A DNA stretch of 46,685 bases from Acidobacteriota bacterium (GCA_003224085.1 QHYK01000080.1:1-46685), one strand, 5' to 3'; numbered from the stretch's first letter, positions 34,790 through 42,567 are shown. The notes: generated from the letters alone by a model not told the origin. Numbers and translations: made by a program.

Positions 34790-36000
34790 CGACCTTTGCC
34801 TTTGTTCTGCTTCTGCATCTGCGAATGCGCCACTGGCTTCGCCTGTTTCTTTTTCGCGTCCGGGGGCGGTGGCGGTGGCGGTGGGTCCGCAGGCAGCCCG
34901 GCCAGCAGCCGCCGGTACTTCACCACATTCTTATTATGCTCCGCCAGAGTGGAGCTGAAAAAATGTCCGCCCTGCGTGTTTGCCACAAAGTATAAGTAAC
35001 TGGTCTCGGCCGGATGCAATGCCGCGCGCAGCGACGCTTCCCCCGGATTTCCTATCGGGCCGGGAGGAAGTCCGCCGTGTTCATAGGTATTGTAGGGGGA
35101 CTCAAAGCTCAAATCTTTTCCAGTCAGCGTCCCCATATATCGTCCCGAGCGCTCCATGGCATAAATCACCGTGGGATCGCATTGTAGACGCATTCTCTTG
35201 TGCAGCCGGTTTTCAAAGACGCTGGCCACCAGGGGACGCTCTACCGGCTTGGGGGTTTCGCGCTCGACCAGAGAAGCGAGCGTGACCAGTTGCAGCCGCT
35301 GGCGGGGGTTTTCTGCTGCCGCGGGTGCCCTTGAGCTGGCTTGTCCATTGGAATGCGACAGTCCCTTCGAGCTACTCTCCCCGCTTGTTTGTGCATTCGA
35401 AGCCGTTGGGCCATTCGACTCGGAAGCCTCAATGTGCTTCCACTCCTCCTTGAACTTGTGCACCATTTCCGCGGTCAATTCGCTCCCCGAGGGATACCGG
35501 GGAAGCTCGTAAGTGGCAGGGAAGAGAAATCCTTCCAGAGTCAGCGCATCGGGCGCGAAATCGCGGATCAACGATGGATCGCTTGCGGCAAAGAGGAAGT
35601 CGCTACCTGGCATGAACTTCCCGGCTTCTAACTCGTGGGCGATTTCAAACATGGTCTCGCCTTCGCGCACGGTGAAGGGCTGCTCAAAAATTTGCCCATT
35701 GGCTATTTTCCAGAACACGTCGCGTCCGGTCATGGAGTGGTCGAAGAAATATTCGCCAGCCTGCAGCGTGCGCTTGGGATGGCGCCGCGCGTAAATCTCG
35801 AAGGCCAGCTTGCTGCGCACCACGCCGTTTTGTTTAAGCAAATAACCGACATACCGCCGGGAAGCTCCATGTGGAACCTCGACGAACACTCCTTCTCTCG
35901 GGAAGCCCTGGTAAGGATACGTGATGCTATACCACATCCACGCCGCGTATCCTGCCGCGGCCAGCACGAGCACAAGAATTACGTACAGGAGATGTTTCAA
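34786..36000 (-). CDS. mltG: Endolytic murein transglycosylase MltG (YceG)
   Basis: MltG cuts nascent peptidoglycan strands and terminates glycan elongation. The 404-residue protein has one N-terminal membrane anchor (LLYVILVLVLAAAGYAAWMW), a LysM-like region (EVPHGASRRYVGYLLKQNG) and the YceG catalytic domain with LEGFLFPATYELP, the catalytic Glu in LASLVERETP (near 246), LQCDPTVIYAM and PYNTYEHGGLPPGPIGNPG. Two oddities are a Ser/Asn/Gly-rich insert at about 191-233, inside the domain just before the catalytic loop, and a tail with eight Pro in a row and many Lys. It follows ruvX by 30 bases. Confidence 0.95.
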   Translation of the reverse strand: MKHLLYVILVLVLAAAGYAAWMWYSITYPYQGFPREGVFVEVPHGASRRYVGYLLKQNGVVRSKLAFEIYARRHPKRTLQAGEYFFDHSMTGRDVFWKIANGQIFEQPFTVREGETMFEIAHELEAGKFMPGSDFLFAASDPSLIRDFAPDALTLEGFLFPATYELPRYPSGSELTAEMVHKFKEEWKHIEASESNGPTASNAQTSGESSSKGLSHSNGQASSRAPAAAENPRQRLQLVTLASLVERETPKPVERPLVASVFENRLHKRMRLQCDPTVIYAMERSGRYMGTLTGKDLSFESPYNTYEHGGLPPGPIGNPGEASLRAALHPAETSYLYFVANTQGGHFFSSTLAEHNKNVVKYRRLLAGLPADPPPPPPPPDAKKKQAKPVAHSQMQKQNKGKGR

Positions 36001-36030
36001 TCCTGCCTCACGTTCCCATTTTTTCGAATC

Positions 36031-36561
36031 TCAACGTGGTCTTGCCGCTTGCCCCTGCCGCTCGAGGTATTCGTCCAGAATCACAGCGGCGGCTATGGCA
36101 TCCACGGTGGATCTTTCCGGCGTCCTTTTGCGCTTCCTGGAGCCGCCCAATTTCTCAGCGTGGAGGAATCTTCCTTGCGTTTCTTCGAGCAAGCGTTCCG
36201 CCTCCCAGCTGGTCAACCGCTCGTCAACCATTTCGACGGGCACGCCAATCTGCTTTCGCACGCGCCGCGCAAACCGTTCCGCTTCCTCCGCCATTTCGCT
36301 ACGTGTGCCATCCAGCTTGAGCGGCAATCCCATGACGATCTGCTTGACGCCGTAAACGCGCACGAGTTCGCGAAGCCGCCGCATGTCTTCATTCCTATTA
36401 ATTCGCTCTATCGTGCTGAGCGGCTGGGCTATCCTCGCATTCCCATCCGCAATCGCTAGCCCCATTCTCCCCCGGCCATAGTCGATGGAGAGAACCGAGC
36501 CTGCTGCGCGCGCCTCCGCCGGCGGGGCTTCCTTCTGCAGTTCAGTTCCTTCTTGATTCAT
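36031..36561 (-). CDS. ruvX: Putative pre-16S rRNA nuclease / Holliday junction resolvase-like RuvX (YqgF)
   Basis: YqgF-family RNase H-fold enzymes mature 16S rRNA or resolve junctions. The 176-residue protein shows the acidic first strand LSIDYGRGRMGLAIAD, VMGLPLKLDGTRSEMAEEAE, VDERLTSWEAERLL and the last catalytic Asp in TVDAIAAAVILDEYL. ATG 36561 gives MNQEGTELQKE; the frame is open to 36717 but the added part is not family-like. It heads the mltG operon, a common order (yqgF-mltG). Confidence 0.93.
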   Translation of the reverse strand: MNQEGTELQKEAPPAEARAAGSVLSIDYGRGRMGLAIADGNARIAQPLSTIERINRNEDMRRLRELVRVYGVKQIVMGLPLKLDGTRSEMAEEAERFARRVRKQIGVPVEMVDERLTSWEAERLLEETQGRFLHAEKLGGSRKRKRTPERSTVDAIAAAVILDEYLERQGQAARPR

Positions 36562-36783
36562 CCTCTCCAGTATAACTTGAGGATAGCGCCCGCGCCGAAA
36601 CGCAGTGCTCCATGTGTTAGTCGGCGGTGCAGGGCTCAGGGAAGGGCAAGAACGAGTTACTCGCAGCCGGAACGTGAACAGAAAATGCAGGATTTCGTCA
36701 GCCAGGAGCTTCCGCATTCGGTGTGCGTGCAGGACCTAAGACAAAGAAGTCCTCAGCAGGCTGGAGTACAGTCGCTTGCCTTG

Positions 36784-37041
36784 CTAGGAGGCCGCTGTCT
36801 CCAGCTTTTGGCGAATCTGCGACAGGGTAGTTTCGAGGTTCGGCGAGTTCAATCGGTCGATAATGACACGCAACGTCGTGCAAATGGCAGCACCCGGGCG
36901 GGCACTGACCGCCAAATAGACGGCTTCGAGTTCGGCGGCATGCGTGGCCTGTGCGGCCTCGTCCACCAACTTCTTCAATTCCAGCAGGGCCAGATGGGCA
37001 TCATGAGCCGCCAGTGCTCGGGTTCTCATATCGGTATTCAT
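36784..37041 (-). CDS. Small helical protein of unknown function (85 residues)
   Basis: A compact soluble protein, probably two to three helices: RALAAHDAHLALLELKKLVD, AAQATHAAELEAVYLAVSAR and the tail LETTLSQIRQKLETAAS. A GGGGAGAG site precedes ATG 37041. It has no signal or membrane part. The family is not recognised. It lies downstream of the ECF sigma gene on the same strand, about 360 bases away. Confidence 0.6.
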   Translation of the reverse strand: MNTDMRTRALAAHDAHLALLELKKLVDEAAQATHAAELEAVYLAVSARPGAAICTTLRVIIDRLNSPNLETTLSQIRQKLETAAS

Positions 37042-37401
37042 CGAATCACTCTCCCCGGGGGCTTTGATTTTGAGGGGCCACAGACTACACCAATGAGCCT
37101 CTCCCGCAAAGGGCTTTCGTCAAGCGGTCAAGCAGATATGCGCTTTATGAACCCGGCGCAGAGCGCGGATCGCAAAACAAGCACGTTCAGTGGGTTAGTA
37201 GTCGGGCGCCGGATTTCAACCGGGGACGCCTAAGCAATTTGCGCCGGGGTTCGAAAGCGCACGAAGACCGTTTGCCTGTTCTTCGCTTCGATTTTGGCTT
37301 GGCCTCGGCGACAAGAAGGAACACTTAGCGATCAGCTCCTGGAGCCGCTCAAGGTCAGCGGAATCGACGTCGGAGACAACGCACGTATGGTGCGATCGTT
37401 G
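37042..37401. other. Intergenic stretch downstream of the ECF sigma gene
   Basis: No supported gene is seen. An anti-sigma gene would be expected here, and I searched for one in the minus-strand frames; open stretches exist but none shows a zinc HxxxCxxC motif or a membrane segment. Confidence 0.5.
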
Positions 37402-37935
37402 TCACCGCTCACGGGCGGCCTCCCCTTTGACGGGCTTCACGAGTGCCAATTGAAGCTGACGGCGGGCACGCGAAAGCGAGGACATAACCGTGCCCATAGG
37501 AATAGACAGGATGACGGCGATCTCTTTATAAGAGCAGCCCTCGAGCTCCCGCAAGACAATTAATTCACGAGAGCGTGGAGGTAGGGATTCCAGATCTCGG
37601 GCCAAGCGTTCTCGGTCTTCACCTGCCCTTGCGAGCGCCTCTGGTGTTGGATTCACGGGACTGTGCAAATCCTCGTCAAACTCGCTCAGGCATTCGACTG
37701 GCCGATTTTTGCGCAGCCACGTGTAACAGCCATTGCGCACGATCTGCAAAAGCCAGGGGCGCGCATCACGCCCGTGAAAGGTCGGAAAGAACTGGTACGA
37801 ACGCAGCAAAGCCTGCTGCACCACATCCTCCGCATCGGTTCGGCTACGCAATAACCACACAGCCAGATTGAAAGCTGTGTCCAGATGTGGCAGCACGAGT
37901 TGCTCGAAGCCTGGCGGATCCTCGGAGTTCAGCAC
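37402..37935 (-). CDS. ECF-family RNA polymerase sigma factor
   Basis: The sigma factor has about 178 residues. Region 2 reads LDTAFNLAVWLLRSRTDAED then VVQQALLRSYQFFPTFHGRD and ARPWLLQIVRNGCYTWLRKN. Region 4 reads LPPRSRELIVLRELEGCSYK then EIAVILSIPMGTVMSSLSRA. The frame is open to a TTG at 38037; GTG at 37935 gives the normal distance to region 2, so it is preferred, without a strong ribosome site for either. No anti-sigma gene is next to it, which is unusual for ECF factors and suggests control by another route or from elsewhere. Confidence 0.85.
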   Translation of the reverse strand: MLNSEDPPGFEQLVLPHLDTAFNLAVWLLRSRTDAEDVVQQALLRSYQFFPTFHGRDARPWLLQIVRNGCYTWLRKNRPVECLSEFDEDLHSPVNPTPEALARAGEDRERLARDLESLPPRSRELIVLRELEGCSYKEIAVILSIPMGTVMSSLSRARRQLQLALVKPVKGEAARER

Positions 37936-38238
37936 ACGCCCACCCCCAAATAATTGGCGGTCCGGTACAGACCGTTGAAACCTGGTTTGTTCCAGTTTGC
38001 ACGTTTCCGTGCAGCTTTTTGAGGGGGGATTTGTCAACTACTTGTCATTTATCTGTCTCAAGGGGGAGATAGTGGGGGTGCCCAGTCGTTCGACTGGCAG
38101 CACGATTGCGCCGGTGTTCTCGGCTATCTGATTAGTTCGTCTAGCTTTGTTCTACGTCATGGTATACGGTTTTGGACTGCATCCGGCTGTAGTTGGACCT
38201 AACTTTCCTCGCAAGTAGGCAGACGGCATGCAGGCGGC

Positions 38239-38541
38239 CTATGCGCCCTTCGCTGCCTTCGCGTCGGCGACGCGAATAATTACGCGCTTGCCGAGCGCCC
38301 GTGCCGCGCGGGTGATCGTATCAAGCGTCACCGAAACATTCCGAGGATCGAGCAGGCGATCCAGTTGCGACCTGCTTGTATGAAGCTGCCTCGCCATCGC
38401 CTGCTTCGTCTTTTGCTGTTTCCGCATGGCCCGTTCCAGTTGCCACGCCAGTACTCGCTTGATAGCGATTGCCTCGACTTCTTCGCGGATTCCTTCCCGC
38501 TCCAGAAAGCTATCGAAGCTCGACCCACTGTGGTCCATCAT
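38239..38541 (-). CDS. Xre/HigA-like antitoxin
   Basis: The 100-residue helix-turn-helix protein has AIKRVLAWQLERAMRKQQKT, then KQAMARQLHTSRSQLDRLLD and ITRAARALGKRVIIRVADAK. This is the antitoxin type found with Gp49/RelE-fold toxins. The order toxin then antitoxin, with a 4-base overlap, is that of higBA-type modules. The frame is intact, unlike that of its partner. Confidence 0.83.
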   Translation of the reverse strand: MMDHSGSSFDSFLEREGIREEVEAIAIKRVLAWQLERAMRKQQKTKQAMARQLHTSRSQLDRLLDPRNVSVTLDTITRAARALGKRVIIRVADAKAAKGA

Positions 38542-38882
38542 TGCAGTCCCCTTTCGTGCTTGCTCTTGTTGCTCCTCGCCAGTTTCAAATCCTCGTCCGG
38601 CGTCTTGTCGATGTAGAAGAGCACCCTCGCAATTCGGTTCTGGGCCAGGCTCGTCCGCACCTCATGGATCCCGCCACCCAACAGCCTGCAAACAGGCATC
38701 CCGATGGGCCAGCCGAACTCCACCGTTTTGATGTCTTGCCCGATGCGTCTCCGACCCTGCGGCGATAGCCCCCTCAGCCATTCCCGCACCGGCTCTCCAC
38801 CCGCGTCCGTGCGATAGAAGATCGCCGGAACCCGTTTACCCTAACCTTCGGATTCGCCGGGGGATTTGGGCTTTTCACTCAC
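38538..38882 (-). pseudogene. RelE/Gp49-like (HigB-type) toxin gene, inactivated
   Basis: Read from GTG 38882 the frame gives SEKPKSPGESEG, then an in-frame TAG at 38843-38841, then GKRVPAIFYRTDAGGEPVRE, WLRGLSPQGRRRIGQDIKTV, EFGWPIGMPVCRLLGGGIHE and RIARVLFYIDKTPDEDLKLA. Family members normally carry a hydrophobic strand of the type MVLLHGFIKKT between the FYID-like strand and KTPDEDL; here about 15 residues are missing in frame. Thus there are two independent lesions. Translation restarting at GTG 38789 would yield 83 residues lacking both the N-terminal strand and the core strand, so activity is unlikely. Confidence 0.8.
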
Positions 38883-39320
38883 TTGGTGTAGTGTACCATC
38901 CAAGGTACATAAAGGCAAGAATCAGCTGACATCGGCGGTTGATTGTCGTCCGCCCGTGCCTCCCACGCAGCTTGCCGATGGCTCTTCCCAATCGTAGGCT
39001 GAGAGGCTCCGGTCGGGTACCCCATGATATCTCCGGCACACAGTGCAACCAAAACGTTGCATAGGGAGCCTACCAGGAAGTATTCGGCAAATTCCCGCTC
39101 CTGCACGTTCCTCTGAGCGAATTAGGCCCTTTGCTGCGACGACAAAGCCCAACGCCGCATATCTCCCCCGCAACCGCGACCAGGGTTAGAACCAAGCGCT
39201 CCAAATTTCCAATCAGGCGGCCGCGGTTCATCTCCACTAGATCAAGTCTCTTCGTTCCGGTATCGCTATCTGCTTCCGTGCTGCGCAATGAAAGTTGCGG
39301 AAGGGTTTCGGTTTTCCGGA
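38883..39320. other. Stretch without recognisable genes before the recombinase remnant
   Basis: Open frames on both strands are short and compositionally unremarkable. The catalytic (N-terminal) part of the serine recombinase whose tail follows is not found here, so it was presumably deleted. Confidence 0.5.
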
Positions 39321-39324
39321 CCGT

Positions 39325-39880
39325 TACCACGGAATTGCAGAAAGGCAAGTATGTCTACAGCCGGTGCTCCCACGGGCGGCAAGTGTTCACTGCCCTACAT
39401 GCGCGAGCAGGACGTATCGGATAGACTGGGCGAATTGCTCAAGCAAATCTACGTGCCGGAAACCATTTGCAAGCGGACCTGAATCGCAGCGAACAAAAGC
39501 GGCAAGAACGGATCGCGGCTCTGGGGCTGCGACTTGCTGCGCTGCGCAGGGATCAGCTTTACGAAGACAAGCTGGATGGGAAGATCACCGAGGAGCGCTG
39601 GACGCGCAAGCACCGCGGAGTATTCCGACCAGGAGCGGAGCCTCGAAACAGCACTGTCAAGCTTGAACCGCCCGATTACACCGGAGCGTCTCTTGACCGT
39701 GGCGAGAACTTTTGAACTCGCGCAAAAGGCGCATTCTCTGTACCTTACGCGAAAGCACACGAAAAGAGGCCGACTGCTGAAAACATTGCTTTTGAACTGC
39801 GCCACCGATGGGGTAAATCTCTGGCCTACTTACAGAAAGCCCTTCGATCTGATCTTCCTGAGGGCCAGAAATCAAAAATG
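39325..39880 (+). pseudogene. Large serine recombinase, C-terminal remnant with several frameshifts
   Basis: Pieces in three frames line up as one recombinase tail: ELQKGKYVYSRCSHG (zinc ribbon), then GGKCSLPYMREQDVSDRLGE and LLKQIYVPET, then LNRSEQKRQERIAALGLRLA and YEDKLDGKITEERWTRK, then AEYSDQERSLETALSSLNRP, ERLLTVARTFELAQKAHSLY and LLNCATDGVNLWPTYRKPFD. The pattern is that of the recombinase zinc-ribbon and coiled-coil region of phage or transposon integrases. At least three frameshifts are needed and the resolvase domain is absent. The remnant ends exactly at the tRNA-Pro 3' end, pointing to a past integration there. Confidence 0.82.
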
Positions 39881-39955
39881 GTCGGGGCGCCGAGATTTGA
39901 ACTCGGGACCTCCTGCGCCCAAGGCAGGCGCGCTACCAGGCTGCGCTACGCCCCG
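39879..39955 (-). tRNA. tRNA-Pro (anticodon TGG)
   Basis: Read on the minus strand, the acceptor stem CGGGGCG pairs with CGCCCCG, with discriminator A and an encoded CCA at 39881-39879. The D-arm contains GCGCAGCCTGGTAGCGC, the anticodon stem is CCTGC/GCAGG with loop CTTGGGC, giving anticodon TGG, and the T-arm is CCGAG-TTCAAAT-CTCGG. It is a complete cloverleaf of 77 bases. Confidence 0.95.
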
Positions 39956-40005
39956 ACATGAAGTGCGCCCCTATTCTAAAGCAGTTTGCGATTTTGCGCC
40001 TAGCC

Positions 40006-40042
40006 TGTCTGAATGCGAGTCAGACACCCCCCGCGTAGCGGG
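40006..40042. repeat. Two adjacent hairpins downstream of tRNA-Pro
   Basis: TGTCTGA-ATGCGAG-TCAGACA (40006-40026) is a perfect 7-bp inverted repeat, followed by CCCGC-GTA-GCGGG (40030-40042). They lie just outside the IS200/IS605 remnant end. They could be a REP-like pair or part of that element's end. No T tract follows either, so they are not obvious terminators. Confidence 0.5.
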
Positions 40043-40096
40043 TGGCCTGGTGAGTGGGGCTGCCTCAAAGCCGGTGCTCCCGTTGGTTTAACCCGT

Positions 40097-40110
40097 CGCG
40101 CTAAAGCGCG
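40097..40110 (-). repeat. Short hairpin near the right end of the IS200/IS605 remnant
   Basis: CGCGC-TAAA-GCGCG forms a perfect 5-bp stem 15 bases past the transposase stop. IS200/IS605 elements carry subterminal hairpins that the Y1 transposase recognises as single-stranded DNA, and the placement fits that role. The exact element end cannot be set without an intact copy. Confidence 0.55.
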
Positions 40111-40125
40111 CCTGGGTGGACGAGA

Positions 40126-40266
40126 TTAGAAGCCGCCGCTGTTACCATCCGCGGATTCTTGCTCACGGATGTATTTGCGGACTTGCTCCAGCTCGAAGCC
40201 CACGGTGGACACGGCGTACCCCCGGGCCCAAAAGTGCTTGCCCGTGAAATTCCGCTCCTTGCCGCA
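40126..40266 (-). mobile_element. IS200/IS605-type transposase (TnpA), C-terminal remnant
   Basis: About 46 residues remain: GKERNFTGKHFWARGYAVST then VGFELEQVRKYIREQE, ending ADGNSGGF at a stop. The FWARGYxVSTVG and YIREQE segments are the signature tail of Y1 HUH transposases of the IS200/IS605 group. The HUH motif and catalytic Tyr region upstream are missing. It joins directly to the acyl-CoA ligase remnant, so a deletion or recombination removed the rest of the element. Confidence 0.78.
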
Positions 40267-41150
40267 CATCTCTTGCTCGCGGATTTTGAATTTCTGGACT
40301 TTGCCGCTACGGTCATAGGAAAGCTGTCAACAAATCGGATGTACTCCGGGATTTTGAAATAGGCGATCTTGCCCTCGCAAAAATCGCGAATTTCTTTTTC
40401 GCTGCAGGTTTCTCCAGCTTTCAAGCGGATCCAGGCCAGCACGACTTCTCCATGCTTGGCGTCGGGCAAGCTGACAATCTGCACTTCCATGATTTTGGGG
40501 TACGAATAAAGGAACTCTTCCACTTCGCGCGGATAAATGTTTCGATCATTTCCTTTCCACGCCCGGTGATCCGGAAATAGCCGTCCGGCCTCATCGTCGC
40601 CAGGTCGCCCGTGTGCAGCCAGCCGTCAGCGTCAATCGCTTTGCGCGCGGCTTCCGGATCTTCGTCGTAACCCTTCATGACGAGGTAGCCTCGTGCCGAG
40701 TTTGCCTGTTCTCCGATGGGCAAGGTTTCCCCGGTGCAGGTCGAAACGATTTTGACCTCCGTATTCAGCGCCGCGCATCAATCGTGGACACGCGGTGTTC
40801 AAGGCTGTCTTTGGGCCGCGACATCGTTACCAGAGGCGAACTCTCGGTTTGACCGTAGATCACACCATCATCCCGCTACAGTGTATCTCCTCCACAATAC
40901 ATTTCATGATCTCTGCAGGACAGGGCGCTCCGCCCATCGCTCCTGTTCGCGAAGTAAGATTAAACCGTCGAAACTCCGGGTGCCCAAGCTGGGCAATAAA
41001 CATCGTCGGTGAGCCCATCAGCGCCGTAGCACGTTCTCCTTCCACTGCTTCAACCGCTTTCCCCGCGTCAAATTGCGGTGCAGCAAGAATGAGCCCGCTG
41101 ACCAAACACGCGTGTCAATGTATCTATCAAGAAAAAGGGGCAGCGTAAAG
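40267..41150 (-). pseudogene. Fatty acyl-CoA synthetase / AMP-dependent ligase remnant
   Basis: Pieces of one ligase are read in several frames: LILAAPQFDAGKAVEAVEGE, then TALMGSPTMFIAQLGHPEFR, GAMGGAPCPAEIMKCIVEEI, YGQTESSPLVTMSRP, WLHTGDLATMRPDGYFRITG with RGKEMI, then EEFLYSYPKIMEVQIVSLPD, KIAYFKIPEYIRFVDSFPMT and GKVQKFKIREQEM. These are the AMP-binding enzyme motifs A5, A7, A8 and A10, respectively YGQTESSP, TGD, GRGKEMI and GKVQK. The N-terminal half is missing and at least three frameshifts are needed. It ends at the fusion with the IS remnant. Confidence 0.83.
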
Positions 41151-41277
41151 AATGCAGTGAGATTCGATCGCCAGGGACTCAGTTGCACCTTTCCTGGCGT
41201 TTTCAGCGCAGGGATTCTCGCGTTGGATGGGTCTGGGCGCCTTGTTGGGGCGGGCCGGAAACACCGACCGCGTACTG

Positions 41278-41306
41278 TTGCCAAGGGCGAGCCATCCATG
41301 TAGCAT
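41278..41306 (+). promoter_or_regulatory. Possible sigma-70 promoter upstream of the sulfurtransferase
   Basis: TTGCCA (41278-41283) and TAGCAT (41301-41306) are 17 bases apart. It would start a leader of roughly 220 bases containing a short open frame and a terminator-like hairpin before the sulfurtransferase gene. The -10 box is only partly consensus. Confidence 0.45.
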
Positions 41307-41436
41307 AAAAAGCATGAAAGATCGCAGCCGGAGGAATGTATTCCTGTGCATCTGTTGTCTCTGTTGTACGAGTTTGTCTTCTGGCGCGGGGAGGCCGAGC
41401 TTCTAAAGATTTAATCCAGCCTCAAAGTTTTTCGAG

Positions 41437-41472
41437 CCCACCGCCAGGAACGACATGGCGGGTGGGTTTTTT
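41437..41472 (+). terminator. Terminator or attenuator hairpin ahead of the sulfurtransferase gene
   Basis: CCCACC-GCCA pairs with TGGC-g-GGTGGG (one bulged G) around a 9-base loop and is followed at once by TTTTTT. It lies 69 bases before the sulfurtransferase start codon on the same strand, with no plus-strand gene upstream that would need it, so it may act as an attenuator. Confidence 0.7.
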
Positions 41473-41540
41473 ATTTGCTAAAGCGATGCGATCAAACGAG
41501 TTTCCAAGCCAAGTATTTAAAGTAAACGAGGAGAATGCCA

Positions 41541-42425
41541 ATGTCAGAGTATAAGCACCCCGAAGTTCTGGTTTCTACGGAGTGGGCCGCGAAGAATCTC
41601 AACGCACCAAACACGCGTTTCGTGGAAATCGACGTGGACACTACGGCTTACGATCAGGGCCACATCCCCGGCGCCGTTGGCTGGAACTGGCAAACCCAGC
41701 TTCAGGATGGCATCCGTCGCGACTTGATTGAGAAAACCGCGCTCGAAAAGCTGCTCGGAGCGTCCGGCATTTCGAACGACACCGCCGTCATTCTCTACGG
41801 CGACAACAACAACTGGTTTGCGGCCTACTCTTTCTGGCAATTGAAGCTTTACGGCCACAAGGAGGTGCGCCTCATCAACGGCGGCCGGAAGAAATGGCTC
41901 GAGGAGAAGCGTCCGCTCACCAAGGATGGTCCCAACGTGAGCCCGACCACGTACCGTGTCACGGCCACCGACGCGAGCATCCGTGCCTTCAAAGAAGATG
42001 TTTCCGCGATCCTCGACGGCAAGAAGCGCGGCCAGCTTGTGGATGTTCGTTCCGTCGACGAATTCACCGGCAAAATCATTGCGCCTCCGGGCATGACGGA
42101 AACGGCTCAGCGCGCCGGCCACATTCCGCAGGCTGCCAATATCCCTTGGGCGCAAGCTGCCAACGAAGACGGCACTTTCAAATCCTTCGACGAGTTGAAG
42201 AGGCTCTACGACGACAAGGGCATCAACGGCTCTAACGAAGTCATCGCCTACTGCCGCATCGGTGAACGCAGCTCACACACCTGGTTCGTGCTCAAGTATC
42301 TGCTGGGCTTCGAAAAGGTGCGCAATTACGACGGCTCTTGGACCGAGTGGGGAAATCTCGTCGGCGCGCCCATTGTGAACGAGACTCGCGCCGCGCAATC
42401 CGGCGTTGCCGTAACCGCTCGTTGA
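41541..42425 (+). CDS. Thiosulfate / 3-mercaptopyruvate sulfurtransferase (two rhodanese domains)
   Basis: The enzyme moves sulfane sulfur to a thiophilic acceptor through a Cys persulfide. In the 294-residue protein, the N-terminal inactive rhodanese domain (FVEIDVDTTAYDQGHIPGAV) precedes the active domain with RGQLVDVRSVDEFTGKII, RAGHIPQAANIPWAQAA and active-site loop AYCRIGERSSHTWF. The Cys-Arg-Ile-Gly-Glu-Arg loop is the thiosulfate-type (TST) rather than the mercaptopyruvate type (CGSGVTA). GAGGAG at 41528-41533 is seven bases before ATG 41541, which is preferred over ATG 41535, one base away. The cytoplasmic gene stands alone. Confidence 0.93.
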   Translation: MSEYKHPEVLVSTEWAAKNLNAPNTRFVEIDVDTTAYDQGHIPGAVGWNWQTQLQDGIRRDLIEKTALEKLLGASGISNDTAVILYGDNNNWFAAYSFWQLKLYGHKEVRLINGGRKKWLEEKRPLTKDGPNVSPTTYRVTATDASIRAFKEDVSAILDGKKRGQLVDVRSVDEFTGKIIAPPGMTETAQRAGHIPQAANIPWAQAANEDGTFKSFDELKRLYDDKGINGSNEVIAYCRIGERSSHTWFVLKYLLGFEKVRNYDGSWTEWGNLVGAPIVNETRAAQSGVAVTAR

Positions 42426-42567
42426 CGCGGCAGCCCGGCGAATCGAGTCGCAGAATTGGTGAGAGGCAAACTGGACGGCGGGGGTTAACTCTCCCTGCCT
42501 TCGCCGCTCCTGTTAGAAACGGTTCTTCTTTTTGAAGTTTTGAACCGACTACTTACAACTTTCTTGT

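Noticed and set aside
39882-40091. Protein-like continuation of the recombinase frame (SGRRDLNSGPPAPKAG)
   Set aside because: This is the antisense translation of tRNA-Pro, a common annotation artefact, not protein sequence.
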